The notes beneath the pieces are model-generated. The model was not told the DNA's origin and did no database searches. It was given only the letters and a program-made list of their open reading frames with translations. A stretch of 64,000 nucleotides of DNA. Origin: Massilia pinisoli. GTDB taxonomy: Bacteria; Pseudomonadota; Gammaproteobacteria; Burkholderiales; Burkholderiaceae_D. Position numbers and translations under genes: made by a program. Numbering within the stretch: position 1 is the first letter of the stretch; each line of letters begins with the position of its first letter. Of this stretch, positions 8,383 to 17,525 are shown piece by piece. The DNA lies in NCBI RefSeq assembly GCF_024753285.1, contig NZ_JANUGW010000020.1:59431-123430 (forward strand). The letters run 5' to 3'.

Positions 8383-10610
8383 TGCACACGGCGATCGACA
8401 AGCTGCGCGAACTGCGCGCGCTGCACGAGGACGGCCTGCTGAGCCGCCAGGAGTTCGACAGCCGCAAGAACGCGATCCTCGACGTCGCCTATCCGGCCGA
8501 CGCGCCGGTGGACACCGCCACCCCCGCGCGCGCCGGCACGGAAATCGGCCTGATGGCCACGCAGGAAGTGGGACCGGCGCATCGGCGCTACCGGCTGGAA
8601 CGCCTGATCGCGCAGGGTGGCATGGGCGAGGTGTGGCAGGCGACGGACCTCGCCACGCACGCCGAACTGGGCCACAGCGCGCAGGTGGCGCTGAAGATCC
8701 TGCCGCCGCGGTTCACGGAAAATGCGCTGCACGCGAAGCTCTTGATCGAGGAGGCGGCGCGCGCGCGCCAGCTCGCGCACCAGCACATCGTGCGTGTCTA
8801 CGACTGGGCGCAGGACCCTGCGACGGGCAGCTATTTCATCATCATGGAATGCCTCGACGGCGAGGACCTCGACACGGTGCTTGCACGCGAAGGGCCGCTG
8901 GAACTCGGCCGGGCGCTCGCCGTGCTGACACCGGTCGCATCCGCGCTCGACTACGCGTGGGAACGGCACGGCCTCGTGCACCGCGACATCAAGCCTGCCA
9001 ACGTCTTCGTCGCGCGCGGCGGCGACGTCAAGCTGCTGGACTTCGGCATCGCGGCGCGGGCGCGGGCGGGCGGCGCCGCGCTGGAGGCGCCCGCGACGTC
9101 CGGCACGGCGGGCTATCGCGCACCGGAGGCCGGCGGCGGCGCACCGACGCGGGGGCTCGACGTGTACGCCGTCGCCGTGATGCTGTACCGGATGCTGACG
9201 GGCGCGCTGCCCGACGCCGCGCCGGCGCGGCCGGATGCATTGAACGCGGCCCAGTGGGGCGTGCTGCGGGCCGGGTTCGCGGCGCGGCCCGACGACCGTC
9301 CCGCCAGCGTGACGGAACTGCTGTCCCGGCTCCGTGCGGCGCAGGGACCGAGCGCGGACGAGATGCGTGCGCAGGCCGAGGCGGCGCAACGGGCGGAAGC
9401 GGATGCGGCCCGTGCACGCGCCGAGCAGGCCACGCGCGACGCACAGGCACGCAAGGTCGCGCAAGCGCAGGCGGAGCAGCGCGCACGGCTCGATGCGGCG
9501 GCCAAGGCGGAGCTGGAACGCCAGCGCCGTGAACAGGAACGGGCGGCGAAGGCGGAGGCCGAGGCGGCGCGGGCGGCCCGCAAGGAAGCGCTGCGCCGGC
9601 AATTGCTGGAACGGCGCGCGGCCGAAGTCGAGAAGGCGCGGCTGGAACGGGAAGAGGAACAGCGCAAGGTCGCGCAGGCCAAGGCCGCCGCCGCGTACAT
9701 CGCGGAACAGAAGCGCGCGCGCCAGGAACAGGCGGCGCGCGCGCAGGCCGAGCTCACGCAGCTGATGCCCACACCCGCGAGTCCCGTGGCCGACACGGAC
9801 GGCGTGCTGCGCGACCGCTTCGGCGACGCCGGGCAGAAGGGGCCGGAACTCGTGCTGCTGCCGACGGGACGCTTCCAGATGGGTTCTCCCGAGCACGAGC
9901 GCAAGATCGCGATGGCGGCGGGCTCCCAGCCGGCGTGGCTCGCACGCGAGCTGCCGCAGCACTGGGTCGGCATCGAGAAGCCCATCGCGATGGGCCGCTA
10001 TCCCGTCACGGTGGGCGAGTGGCGCCTGTTCGTCGCCGCGACGGGCTGGCGCTCGAGCGGGGAAGTCGACTGGGACGCGCCCGGCTTCGCGCAGACGGAC
10101 CGGCATCCCGTCGTCGGCGTCAACTGGTTCGACGCGATCCGCTACGTGCGCTGGTTGTCGGAGGTGACGGGCAAGTCGTACCGGCTGCCCAGCGAGGCCG
10201 AGTGGGAATACGCGTGCCGCGCCGGGACGAAGACGGCGTTTTCGTTCGGCGACACGATCGCGCCGGACCAGGCCAACTACGACGGCAACTTCACGTACAA
10301 CGGCGGCCCGCGCGGCGAGTACCGCCGCGGCACGACGCCGGTCGGGGCGTTCGCCGCGAATCCGTGGGGCCTGTTCGACATGCACGGCAATGTGTGGGAA
10401 TGGGTGCAGGACGTCGTGCACGACAATTACGACGGTGCGCCGCTGGACGGCAGCGCGTGGGAAGACGGCGGCGACCAGGCGCGCCGCGTGCTGCGCGGCG
10501 GCTCGTGGCTGTACACGCCGCGCTACCTGCGCTCGGCATTGCGCAACGGCTTTTCGGCCGCGTTGTCGAACGACATCGTGGGCTTCCGGGTCGTGCGCGA
10601 CCTGATGTAG
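8379..10610 (+). CDS. Ser/Thr protein kinase fused to coiled coil and FGE/SUMF1-like domain
   Basis: 743 residues in four parts. Residues 1-35 look like a SHOCT oligomerisation motif (LRALHEDGLLSRQEF). Residues 70-325 are a Hanks-type kinase with the glycine loop AQGGMGEVW near residue 77, VALK, the catalytic HRDIKPAN at 201 and DFG at 221. Residues 328-464 are an Ala/Arg/Glu coiled coil. Residues 487-740 form a sulfatase-modifying-factor fold with NPWGLFDMHGNVWEWVQD and RVLRGGSW. The cysteines of true formylglycine-generating enzymes are absent after RGGSW, so this domain is probably structural or ligand-binding rather than catalytic. No membrane helix is seen. The likely substrates are the FHA proteins nearby (inference). 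Confidence 0.9.
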   Translation: MMHTAIDKLRELRALHEDGLLSRQEFDSRKNAILDVAYPADAPVDTATPARAGTEIGLMATQEVGPAHRRYRLERLIAQGGMGEVWQATDLATHAELGHSAQVALKILPPRFTENALHAKLLIEEAARARQLAHQHIVRVYDWAQDPATGSYFIIMECLDGEDLDTVLAREGPLELGRALAVLTPVASALDYAWERHGLVHRDIKPANVFVARGGDVKLLDFGIAARARAGGAALEAPATSGTAGYRAPEAGGGAPTRGLDVYAVAVMLYRMLTGALPDAAPARPDALNAAQWGVLRAGFAARPDDRPASVTELLSRLRAAQGPSADEMRAQAEAAQRAEADAARARAEQATRDAQARKVAQAQAEQRARLDAAAKAELERQRREQERAAKAEAEAARAARKEALRRQLLERRAAEVEKARLEREEEQRKVAQAKAAAAYIAEQKRARQEQAARAQAELTQLMPTPASPVADTDGVLRDRFGDAGQKGPELVLLPTGRFQMGSPEHERKIAMAAGSQPAWLARELPQHWVGIEKPIAMGRYPVTVGEWRLFVAATGWRSSGEVDWDAPGFAQTDRHPVVGVNWFDAIRYVRWLSEVTGKSYRLPSEAEWEYACRAGTKTAFSFGDTIAPDQANYDGNFTYNGGPRGEYRRGTTPVGAFAANPWGLFDMHGNVWEWVQDVVHDNYDGAPLDGSAWEDGGDQARRVLRGGSWLYTPRYLRSALRNGFSAALSNDIVGFRVVRDLM

Positions 10611-10707
10611 CGGCGGCGCACGATACACGCGCACAAGGCCGGGCACGGGCGCATAATGCCGATGTGGCGCCGCGGCGTCGCGGCGCCGCGCCATTCAGGA
10701 GGCTGTC

Positions 10708-10812
10708 ATGCGTATCCCGAAGGACATCCAGATCCCGTTCATCGTGCTGTCGCTGGAAGCGGTGCTGCTGACCGGCGCGGCCCTGATCTTCCTGATCCTG
10801 CGCCCGGGTTGA
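10708..10812 (+). CDS. 34-residue single-span membrane peptide
   Basis: A very short gene with a near-perfect ribosome site (AGGAGG six bases before ATG). It encodes MRIPKDIQIPFIVLSLEAVL followed by a hydrophobic run ending LIFLILRPG, i.e. one membrane helix from about residue 9 to 31. The region around it contains no competing gene. It lies 97 bases after the kinase gene and converges on the FHA gene, and its stop sits in a small CCCGG/CCGGG hairpin. Its function is unknown. The strength of the Shine-Dalgarno sequence and the clean helix are the evidence that it is expressed. Confidence 0.6.
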   Translation: MRIPKDIQIPFIVLSLEAVLLTGAALIFLILRPG

Positions 10813-10836
10813 TCCGGGCAAGCGTGATCCGATCGT

Positions 10837-12333
10837 TCAGGACGCGGCCAGGCGGGCCGCCGCGCGGCGGCGCTCGCCCGCGCGGCGTTGCGCCGTTGCG
10901 TCTTCGGGGCGCGGCTCGGCAGTGAATCGCACGCGGCCCGTGAAGCGGGCGAGGCGCTCGAGCGCCGTCGCCGGGCTCAGTGCGCTCTGCTGGCCGCTGG
11001 CCGGGTCGATGTGCCAGAAGCCGCCGTCGCGGTGGAACAGCATGGGCATGCCGGCCGCGCGCGGCAGCGTACCGCCCGTGCCGACCGGCGCCGGCGCCAC
11101 GCCGGGCGCCAGCAGCACGAAGCATTCGGCGGCGCCGCCCGCGTCCACCCGGTGCAAGGTCACGGCATGCGGGTACAGCGCCGTGACGACGAACGTCGCG
11201 ACACCGCGTATGCTGGCCGTCAACTCGATGCGCATGCCGAGCCTGAGCGGCACGGGCACGTGCTTGCCGGGCCAGACGCCGTCCAGCAGCAGGCCATAGC
11301 GCGACACGTCCTCGATGTCGAAGCCGCCGCGCGCCGGGCGGATGATGGCGTGACGCGCGGACAGGCGGCGCGTGAGGCCGTCCCGCTCGGGACCGTGCTC
11401 GCCATAGTGTTCCAGCAGCAAGTCTGCCTCGGCCCCGGACGGTTCCCAGCGTCCGAGCACGCACTCGTCCAGCGCGAACAGGCGCACGTGCCGCTGCGCA
11501 CCGGCATCCGGTTCCGCGTACACGAGGCAGGCGGCGCTAGCGGGGCAAGGATGCGTCGCGCGCTCGGCGGGGATGTCGATTTCGATCAGGTCCTCGTCCC
11601 ACGCGATCGTCGGCAGCGCGACGGCGACCTTGCCGCCGGCCGCCGCGTCCAGGTGCAGCTGGGCGATCGACCCATTGCGCGCGTGGATGTCGATGTCCAT
11701 CGCGCCGCCGCCGGCCAGGCCGTGCACGCGGGCGATGGCGGCGTCGTCGGCGCTGATGCGCACGTTCTTGTGCGTGGCGAGATAGGTCTGGTGGATTTCG
11801 CCCAGCGACGCGTCCGGGCGCGGCACCAGCAGTACGAGCGTCGCCACCCACGTCCGCGCGAGCGCCGGCTGTTCCGGATGGCGCGCGTGCAGCTCGACGT
11901 CGACGCGGTACTGGCCGTGCTCGCGGCCGCGCGACGAGAATTCCACGAACACGGGCCGCCAGTCGCCGCGGAGTGTCCGGTGGAATTGCAGGCGGCCGCC
12001 GTCGTCCGGCAACAGTTTCGAGTCGAGCAGCACCGTCAGTTGTGGGGGCACGTCGTCCGGCATGCCGCGCAATTCCAGCTTGATGGCCTGGCGGCCGCCG
12101 GCCGCGCGCGGGTCGAAGCCGCTGACGTGCAGGTGCGGGCGCGGCGCCGTGCGCGGCACTTCCGGCGTAACCACGGACGGATGGGCGGTGCGCACCCGTT
12201 GCAGCAGGTCGTAGCTGGAGCCGAGCAGGTCGATCGCGCCCGCGTGCTGCCGGTGACCGTGCGCGCACGTGGCGTCGCCAGGGGCGACCCAGACGGTGCA
12301 ATGCGGATGGTCGGGACTGCTGCAACGCTTCAT
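10837..12333 (-). CDS. FHA-domain protein
   Basis: 498 residues. Residues 290-370 match a forkhead-associated phosphothreonine-binding domain: CVLGRW at the first strand, RLSARHAII with the Ser-x-x-His pair, then DVSRYGLLLDG. The usual Asn-Gly that reads the phosphopeptide is replaced (GLLLDG instead of NGTxLNG). The N-terminal 25 residues contain spaced Cys/His (CSSPDHPHC and CAHGH) that may bind zinc. The middle is beta-rich and unrecognised. It lies downstream of a PP2C phosphatase gene on the same strand, which fits a phospho-Thr relay with the kinases of this cluster. Confidence 0.85.
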   Translation of the reverse strand: MKRCSSPDHPHCTVWVAPGDATCAHGHRQHAGAIDLLGSSYDLLQRVRTAHPSVVTPEVPRTAPRPHLHVSGFDPRAAGGRQAIKLELRGMPDDVPPQLTVLLDSKLLPDDGGRLQFHRTLRGDWRPVFVEFSSRGREHGQYRVDVELHARHPEQPALARTWVATLVLLVPRPDASLGEIHQTYLATHKNVRISADDAAIARVHGLAGGGAMDIDIHARNGSIAQLHLDAAAGGKVAVALPTIAWDEDLIEIDIPAERATHPCPASAACLVYAEPDAGAQRHVRLFALDECVLGRWEPSGAEADLLLEHYGEHGPERDGLTRRLSARHAIIRPARGGFDIEDVSRYGLLLDGVWPGKHVPVPLRLGMRIELTASIRGVATFVVTALYPHAVTLHRVDAGGAAECFVLLAPGVAPAPVGTGGTLPRAAGMPMLFHRDGGFWHIDPASGQQSALSPATALERLARFTGRVRFTAEPRPEDATAQRRAGERRRAAARLAAS

Positions 12334-12468
12334 GGGCTTATTGGCTCAACAGTAAAGGGATGCCGTGGACGGTGGTGGCGGCGCCAGCTTACGCGATTGT
12401 AGCCGAGCGCGGCGCGCGGAATTCAGTTTCTGGCAAGACTTTTTTCCTATATGCATCATTTGCAACGA

Positions 12469-13455
12469 TCAGGTGGCCGGCAATGCCGTCTCGTCATGCG
12501 GGTGGGCGGCGCCCGGAACCCGCAGCAGGATCGCCGTCACGTTGTCCGGATAAAAGAACGCGGCCGGATGGGCGTCATAGGCCGCCAGCAGTGCCCGCAG
12601 CATCGTCGCCGCGTCGGTGCTGCCTTCCAGCAGCTGCGGCCATTGTCCGACCCAGCCCCACGGGTCGGAACACGACCATAACCCGTCCGTCGCCAGCAGG
12701 TACGAGCAGCCGGGGCGCAGTTCGATGGGGCGGCGGTCCGCGAGGCGGCACAGCCAGGACGGCAGGTTCAGCGGCGACAATTCGAACAGCGGGTCGTTCA
12801 GCCGCGAGGGATCGGCGAACGCATTCCCGAGCAGGAAGGCTTGCGCGACCTGCGGCCGGTGTTCGCCGTGCACTTGCTGCCACCAGTCGGCTTCGCCCAC
12901 GAGGCCCGCCATCGCGTAGGCGGTGGCCGGCACGTGGTCGACCGTCAGCGGCGTGGCCCGTGCCGGCGTGATCTCGTACAGGCGCGAATCGCCCACGTGG
13001 TACAGCAGCGGCGGCGCGTCCGGACGGCATTCCAGCAAGGTCAGCGTGGTGCCGGGACGGGGACCGGGCGCGTCGGCGAAATGGCGCTGCAGGTCGGCGT
13101 GCAGGGCGTCCAGTCGCCGCGCGAGGTCGGCACCGTCCGCGCATGGCGGCATCGCGAGCAGGCCCGCGACGACGGCTTCCGCCGCCTCGCGCCCGTGGCC
13201 ATGGCCGCCCATCCCGTCCAGCACGGCGAGCCGCGCGTGGCCGGCGCGCCAGCCGGGCAGGCGGCGCCGCTGCGGGACCTGGTCGTGCAGCCATGCGGCC
13301 TGGCCGTCGACGTCGATCAGCAGCAGGTTGTCCTGGTTTTCCGCGCGCAGGCGGGGGCCCGCGCCCAGGCGCGAGCAGGCGGCCACGTCGAGGCCGGGAA
13401 AGCGCAGGCCGGTGATCCAGGCGGGGACGGAAACGGAAGGGGACGATGTCGGCAT
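12469..13455 (-). CDS. PP2C-family protein phosphatase
   Basis: 328 residues with the complete metal-dependent phosphatase signature: E39-N-Q-D42, LDGMGGHGHG with D80 and G81, VGDSRLY with D156, ATDGLW with D257 and PDN with D304. These Asp residues coordinate the two catalytic metals. There is no membrane segment, so it acts in the cytosol, and dephosphorylation of the two Ser/Thr kinases or their FHA partners is the likely role. It is transcribed toward the FHA gene, with a gap of 135 bases. It is similar in idea to PppA/PstP/Stp1; the symbol is left empty because no orthology can be tested here. Confidence 0.92.
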   Translation of the reverse strand: MPTSSPSVSVPAWITGLRFPGLDVAACSRLGAGPRLRAENQDNLLLIDVDGQAAWLHDQVPQRRRLPGWRAGHARLAVLDGMGGHGHGREAAEAVVAGLLAMPPCADGADLARRLDALHADLQRHFADAPGPRPGTTLTLLECRPDAPPLLYHVGDSRLYEITPARATPLTVDHVPATAYAMAGLVGEADWWQQVHGEHRPQVAQAFLLGNAFADPSRLNDPLFELSPLNLPSWLCRLADRRPIELRPGCSYLLATDGLWSCSDPWGWVGQWPQLLEGSTDAATMLRALLAAYDAHPAAFFYPDNVTAILLRVPGAAHPHDETALPAT

Positions 13456-13496
13456 GCCGCTAGTTTAACCGGACATGCCATTTCGCTAAGCATCGA

Positions 13497-14765
13497 TTAG
13501 ATGGAGTTTTTGCGTCCACCCGTGAGTAATACGGCCGCGTTCACGAGCACGCAGGCGCCCGCCGCCGCCATGGCGAAGCGCACGCCCATCGCGTCCGCGA
13601 TGCGGCCCCAGACCAGGCTGCCGGCCGTGTAGCCGCCCGCCATCACGACGAGGTAGATGGCCAGGGTGCGGGCCCGCACGGCGACCGGGAACGACAACTG
13701 CGCGGCGGCGTTCAACGTCGAGACGACGGCGGACCAGGCCATGCCCCCGGCCACGATCAGCGGCACGAGCAGCGCGAGCGTGTGCAGGAACGGCATCGCG
13801 GCCAGCATCGTGCCGTACACGACGAGGGCGCCGGCGAGAATGCTCGTCTTGTCGACGCGGGCGCGGATGGCGGGCAGGAAGAAGGCGGCGATGACGGCGC
13901 CGCCACCCAGGCTGCCCATCAAGGTGCCGAACACGCTGGCGTCCATGTGCAGCACGTCGCGCACGAACACGGGCAGCAGCCCGGCGAAGGCGATGGTGGC
14001 GAAGAACACGGTCGCCACGTTGCGCAGGATGCGGCGGTAGCGCGGGCAGCCGAGCGCGATGGCCAAGCCTTCGCGCAGGCGTGCCGCATAGCCCGCGCAC
14101 GGTCGCACGTGGTCGCCGCCTTCGCGCCACCACGCGCGGTAGATCGCGAGCAGGCCGACGAACGACAAGGCGTTCACGAGGAACAGCGGACCGGGGCCGA
14201 CCAGCTTGAACAGCACGCCGCCCAGCGCCGGGCCGATGATGGCGGCCGTGTTGTACGACAGGTTGTTCAGCGTGGCCGCCGCCTCGACCTCGTCCGGTTC
14301 GACGAGCCCGGACAGCGCGGCCTGCCACGCGGGCCACATGAACGCCGACCCGCAGCCGAGGCAGAACACGAGCGCCAGCACGACAGTGTGCGGCGCATGG
14401 CCGCTCGCGACGAGGCCTGCCATCGTGCACGCGCACGCGGCCATGAACAGATTGCAGAAGAACAGGAACTTCGGCCGGTGCACGGCGTCGGCGACGACGC
14501 CGGCGAACAGCGCGAACAGGAAGATCGGGATGTACGTCGACGTCTGCACGAGCGTCGTCATGGACGCGGAGTGCGAGCTGGATGCGATGAGCCAGGCCGA
14601 TGCGAACGTCTGGATCCACGTGCCGAGGTTCGAGACCAGATTGGCGCACCACAGCCGCCGATAGCGGGCGTGGCGCAGCGGCTGCGTCAGCGGGACCTTG
14701 CGCCGGGCCGGGGCCGCGGTGCCCGCGTGGGCCGGGGCGGGAGAGGCGAGGCTAGGTTTCGTCAT
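13497..14765 (-). CDS. MFS transporter (EntS/MFS_3-like exporter)
   Basis: 422 residues with about twelve hydrophobic segments and a basic N-terminal tail. The first loop carries RLWCANLVSNLGTWIQ and the segment after it LFAGVVADAVHRPKF, typical of the MFS_3 group that contains the enterobactin exporter EntS. The ATG at 14765 is used; a GTG directly before it is an alternative. The gene sits between the phosphatase and an acetyltransferase and is probably a passenger in the signalling cluster. The substrate cannot be read from the sequence. Confidence 0.88.
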   Translation of the reverse strand: MTKPSLASPAPAHAGTAAPARRKVPLTQPLRHARYRRLWCANLVSNLGTWIQTFASAWLIASSSHSASMTTLVQTSTYIPIFLFALFAGVVADAVHRPKFLFFCNLFMAACACTMAGLVASGHAPHTVVLALVFCLGCGSAFMWPAWQAALSGLVEPDEVEAAATLNNLSYNTAAIIGPALGGVLFKLVGPGPLFLVNALSFVGLLAIYRAWWREGGDHVRPCAGYAARLREGLAIALGCPRYRRILRNVATVFFATIAFAGLLPVFVRDVLHMDASVFGTLMGSLGGGAVIAAFFLPAIRARVDKTSILAGALVVYGTMLAAMPFLHTLALLVPLIVAGGMAWSAVVSTLNAAAQLSFPVAVRARTLAIYLVVMAGGYTAGSLVWGRIADAMGVRFAMAAAGACVLVNAAVLLTGGRKNSI

Positions 14766-14887
14766 CACAACAGTCTACGGGCGCCACCGGGCCGGGTCAA
14801 CGCGACGGCACGCGGCGCGTCGTTTTCCCAACGTGACGGTTCGACAAGGCCATGCTATCTTGCCGTTTCGACCACGCTGACCGCACC

Positions 14888-15370
14888 ATGCACATCCGAC
14901 TCTTCGAACCCGCCGACATCCCCGCCGCCGCGGCCGTGCTGCGCCGCGCCGCCGAAGCCTTCATCCTGCACGAGTCGGCGCCCGCCGACGCGGCGCACTT
15001 CCTCGCCGAACACGACGCGGCCGGCCTGCGCCGCAACCTGGACGCCGGCTTCGTCTACCACGCGGCCATCGTGGACGGCGTGCTGGCCGGATTCATCGGC
15101 GTGCGCGGCGGTACCCACGTGTTCCACTTGTTCGTCGACCTAGCGTACCAGCGGCGCGGCATCGCGCGGGCGCTGTGGCAGGCCGCGCGCGCGGCCGCGC
15201 TGACGCCCGGCCATGCCGGCATCTTCACCGTGAACGCATCGAACGTGTCCGTGGCGTTTTACGAGGCGCTCGGGTTCGAGCGCACGGCGCCGATGCAGGT
15301 GGCGCAGGTGCGCTACAACCCGATGCGCCTCGTCGTTCCTGCGTCATTGCCCCTCGTCGGTACGGCGTAG
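14888..15370 (+). CDS. GNAT-family N-acetyltransferase
   Basis: 160 residues from ATG 14888 (MHIRLFEPADIP). Acetyl-CoA binding motif A is visible as LFVDLAYQRRGIARALW (the Q/R-x-x-G-x-G/A element), followed by TVNASNVSVAFYEALGFER, the usual motif B. Length and order match single-domain GNAT enzymes. It is transcribed divergently from the MFS gene and converges on the SH3-like gene, overlapping its 3' end by 27 bases. The acceptor substrate is unknown. Confidence 0.88.
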   Translation: MHIRLFEPADIPAAAAVLRRAAEAFILHESAPADAAHFLAEHDAAGLRRNLDAGFVYHAAIVDGVLAGFIGVRGGTHVFHLFVDLAYQRRGIARALWQAARAAALTPGHAGIFTVNASNVSVAFYEALGFERTAPMQVAQVRYNPMRLVVPASLPLVGTA

Positions 15371-15793
15371 CCACAGGCTGCTGGCCCAGCCTTCCACGTC
15401 GTGCCCGCCGACCTTGGCGCGCACGCGCCACCAGTCGCCATCCGTCGCGCCCGTCGTGCTGACGATCGTACCGGCCGGCAGCACCCGCATGCGCGCGGCG
15501 CGCACGCCGCGGTCTTCGCGCAGATTCAGGTCGTCGGCGACGCGGTAGCGTGCGCCCTGCGCCGGCCCCGCCACCGGTGGCGCTAGGGCCAGCGGGACGG
15601 GGGCGTGCGTCGGCGCGGCGGGCAGCAGCGCGGACAAGAGCAGCCCGAAAGCCGCCGTGCCTCCGGCCACCACGGCCAGCGCCCGCAGATTGGGCCTGCG
15701 CCACCATCCGCGCGGCGTGCACCATGCGGCCAGCACGAGCGCCGCGGCCAACGCGGCACCCCACACGAGCGTCGTGAGCATCCACGGTGGCAT
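15344..15793 (-). CDS. Membrane protein with SH3-like domain
   Basis: About 149 residues. Two hydrophobic segments (residues 2-25 and 38-60) are followed by a Pro/Ala linker and a bacterial SH3 domain (VADDLNLREDRG, later GWASSLWL), a module that commonly binds cell-wall peptides. The ATG at 15793 is preferred because GAGGTG stands three bases before it; an ATG at 15808 would add five residues and overlap the preceding gene's stop. It is the last gene of the minus-strand run kinase-FtsW-FHA-SH3, which supports a role at the cell envelope. Confidence 0.75.
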   Translation of the reverse strand: MPPWMLTTLVWGAALAAALVLAAWCTPRGWWRRPNLRALAVVAGGTAAFGLLLSALLPAAPTHAPVPLALAPPVAGPAQGARYRVADDLNLREDRGVRAARMRVLPAGTIVSTTGATDGDWWRVRAKVGGHDVEGWASSLWLRRTDEGQ

Positions 15794-15800
15794 GGTCACC

Positions 15801-17525
15801 TCAGGCATCGAAGCGCAACACGTAATGGCCCGCGACGAGGTGGTGCCCGGCCGGCAGGCGGTACGGCTGCTCCGGCGTGGCGTCCTCGATGGCGGCGACG
15901 AATGCCAGCTGCTCGTCCAGGTGGTACAAGGCCTGCGTGGGCGACTGGCGTGCGATGCGCCAGCCGTCCGGCCCCGCTTCGAAGCTGAACGCGGCGCGCG
16001 ACAGGCCGAGGCGGTCGGCGCTCGAAGGCGGCGTGCCGGCGGCGTGCTTCAGGAAGCGGGGCGAGTCGAGCACGCGCAGCGCGGCCAGCATGGGCGCGGC
16101 GCGGCCGAACGTGAAGCGGGCGCCGGCGGCGACCGGCAGCACGGGCGGTTGCGGCAGCCGCAGCAGCGCGCAATAGCGGTCGGCCAGCGCGGGCGCGCAG
16201 GCGGCCAGTTCCAGGCGCACGCCGTCGACGGGGCTGAACGTCGCGGGCACCGCGATCTGTTCGCGGCCGGCCGGCGTGATCGCCTGCAGCGAGTCCTGGT
16301 CGTCGATGGCGAACGCGATGACGGCGTCGCGCGCAAGCGGTGCGGGCATGAAGGCGCGGTTCAAGCCGATCTCCAGTGCCTGCGCGCCCGTCTCTCGGTA
16401 GCGCGACAGCCGCGGCAGCGCCAGCGCGACGAGGGCCACGCGCTGGCGCGGCACGGGGGCGTACGTTGCGTCGAGCTCCGCGCCGGCCGGTTGCTCCGCG
16501 GGCGCGCGTGCGAGCGGGACGGCAGTCAGTTCGGGGTCGGGCACGGTGCGCGGCTTCCAGACGGCGGGGCGCGCACCGGCTGCGCCGGAAGGAGAGCCCG
16601 CGCCGGCCGACACCGCGGCCGCCGGCGCCGCGGCCGCCGGAACGGCGGCCGTCGTTGCCATGGCGCTCGCCATCGCGGCAGCCGATGCGGCCTTCGTCGT
16701 CCGCGCCGCGACCGGGCGTGCGGCGCTCGGCTCAGGCGCGGCCGGCAACGGTGCAGTCGGCCGGGCCGGGGTGCTTTGTGCCGCACACGCCCGCATCGGG
16801 GTCACGCGCAGCAGCAGGCGCACGGCGGCGCCGTTCGCGTCGACGGCGCCGCGGCGCGACCTGATCGTCCAGTAGCCGGCGTTCGCATCCCAGCTGCAGT
16901 CGAACGCATCCTTCGGGCGCACCTGCACTTCGAGCGGCGCGTCGGGCCCGTCGTTGATGAGGAGGACGGCGCCTTCCTCGCCGAACGGCCACCCCGGCGC
17001 GGCATACGTCGCCTCGTGCTCGTCGTGGCCGATCAATGTGAGGCGCTGGTTCGGGTAGATGGGGCAGACGGTTTTCCACACGGCGCTGTCGCGCGACACG
17101 CTGACGGTGTACTGCACGGCCTCGCCCGGCGCCGGCAGGTAGACGGCATGGCCGAACTTGACCTCGACTTCGCCGGGTTCCAGGCGGTCGGCGCCGACGA
17201 CCTGGTAACGCACGTCCTCGCCGTGCAGCAGGTCGCCGAAGTCCTTCTGGTGCAGCGTGGCCAGGCCCTGGGCGAGGTCGCGCACGCGGGCGCCGCGCGT
17301 GAGGTGGCGGTCGTCGTCGACTTCTTCCTGCGGCAGCACGAGCGTGATGTGAGAAAAGCAGCGGGTGGCGGCGTGGCCGCGGTGTTCGCGCGGCGAGCGC
17401 TCCAGCAGGTCGCGCAGCAGCGGGCGGCGCGCGAACAGCGCGAGGCCGGGCGACTGCCAGATGGCGTGGGCATCGAAGACGTCGCCCACCTTGCCTAGGG
17501 CTTCATGTTGGACGTAGACCGGCAT
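15801..17525 (-). CDS. FHA-like protein with long Ala/Pro linker
   Basis: 574 residues, with the start set by AGGAG eight bases upstream of ATG 17525. Residues 1-235 are a beta-rich N-terminal domain of unknown type. Residues 240-330 are an Ala/Pro-rich low-complexity linker. The C-terminal 115 residues have the layout of an FHA domain: FTFGRA, then DRLGLSRAAFSFEA and a final LPAGHHLVAGHYVLRF strand. The conserved Ser-Arg is present but the usual His and Asn are not, so phosphopeptide binding may be altered or lost. It overlaps the FtsW/RodA gene by 31 bases, indicating coupled translation. Confidence 0.75.
   Translation of the reverse strand: MPVYVQHEALGKVGDVFDAHAIWQSPGLALFARRPLLRDLLERSPREHRGHAATRCFSHITLVLPQEEVDDDRHLTRGARVRDLAQGLATLHQKDFGDLLHGEDVRYQVVGADRLEPGEVEVKFGHAVYLPAPGEAVQYTVSVSRDSAVWKTVCPIYPNQRLTLIGHDEHEATYAAPGWPFGEEGAVLLINDGPDAPLEVQVRPKDAFDCSWDANAGYWTIRSRRGAVDANGAAVRLLLRVTPMRACAAQSTPARPTAPLPAAPEPSAARPVAARTTKAASAAAMASAMATTAAVPAAAAPAAAVSAGAGSPSGAAGARPAVWKPRTVPDPELTAVPLARAPAEQPAGAELDATYAPVPRQRVALVALALPRLSRYRETGAQALEIGLNRAFMPAPLARDAVIAFAIDDQDSLQAITPAGREQIAVPATFSPVDGVRLELAACAPALADRYCALLRLPQPPVLPVAAGARFTFGRAAPMLAALRVLDSPRFLKHAAGTPPSSADRLGLSRAAFSFEAGPDGWRIARQSPTQALYHLDEQLAFVAAIEDATPEQPYRLPAGHHLVAGHYVLRFDA

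Noticed and set aside
6645..10694. A 1349-codon open frame on the minus strand opposite the SPFH and kinase genes
   Set aside because: GC-rich third positions keep the opposite strand open. The translation is Arg/Ala/Pro-rich without domains, while the plus strand encodes clear SPFH, kinase and FGE motifs.
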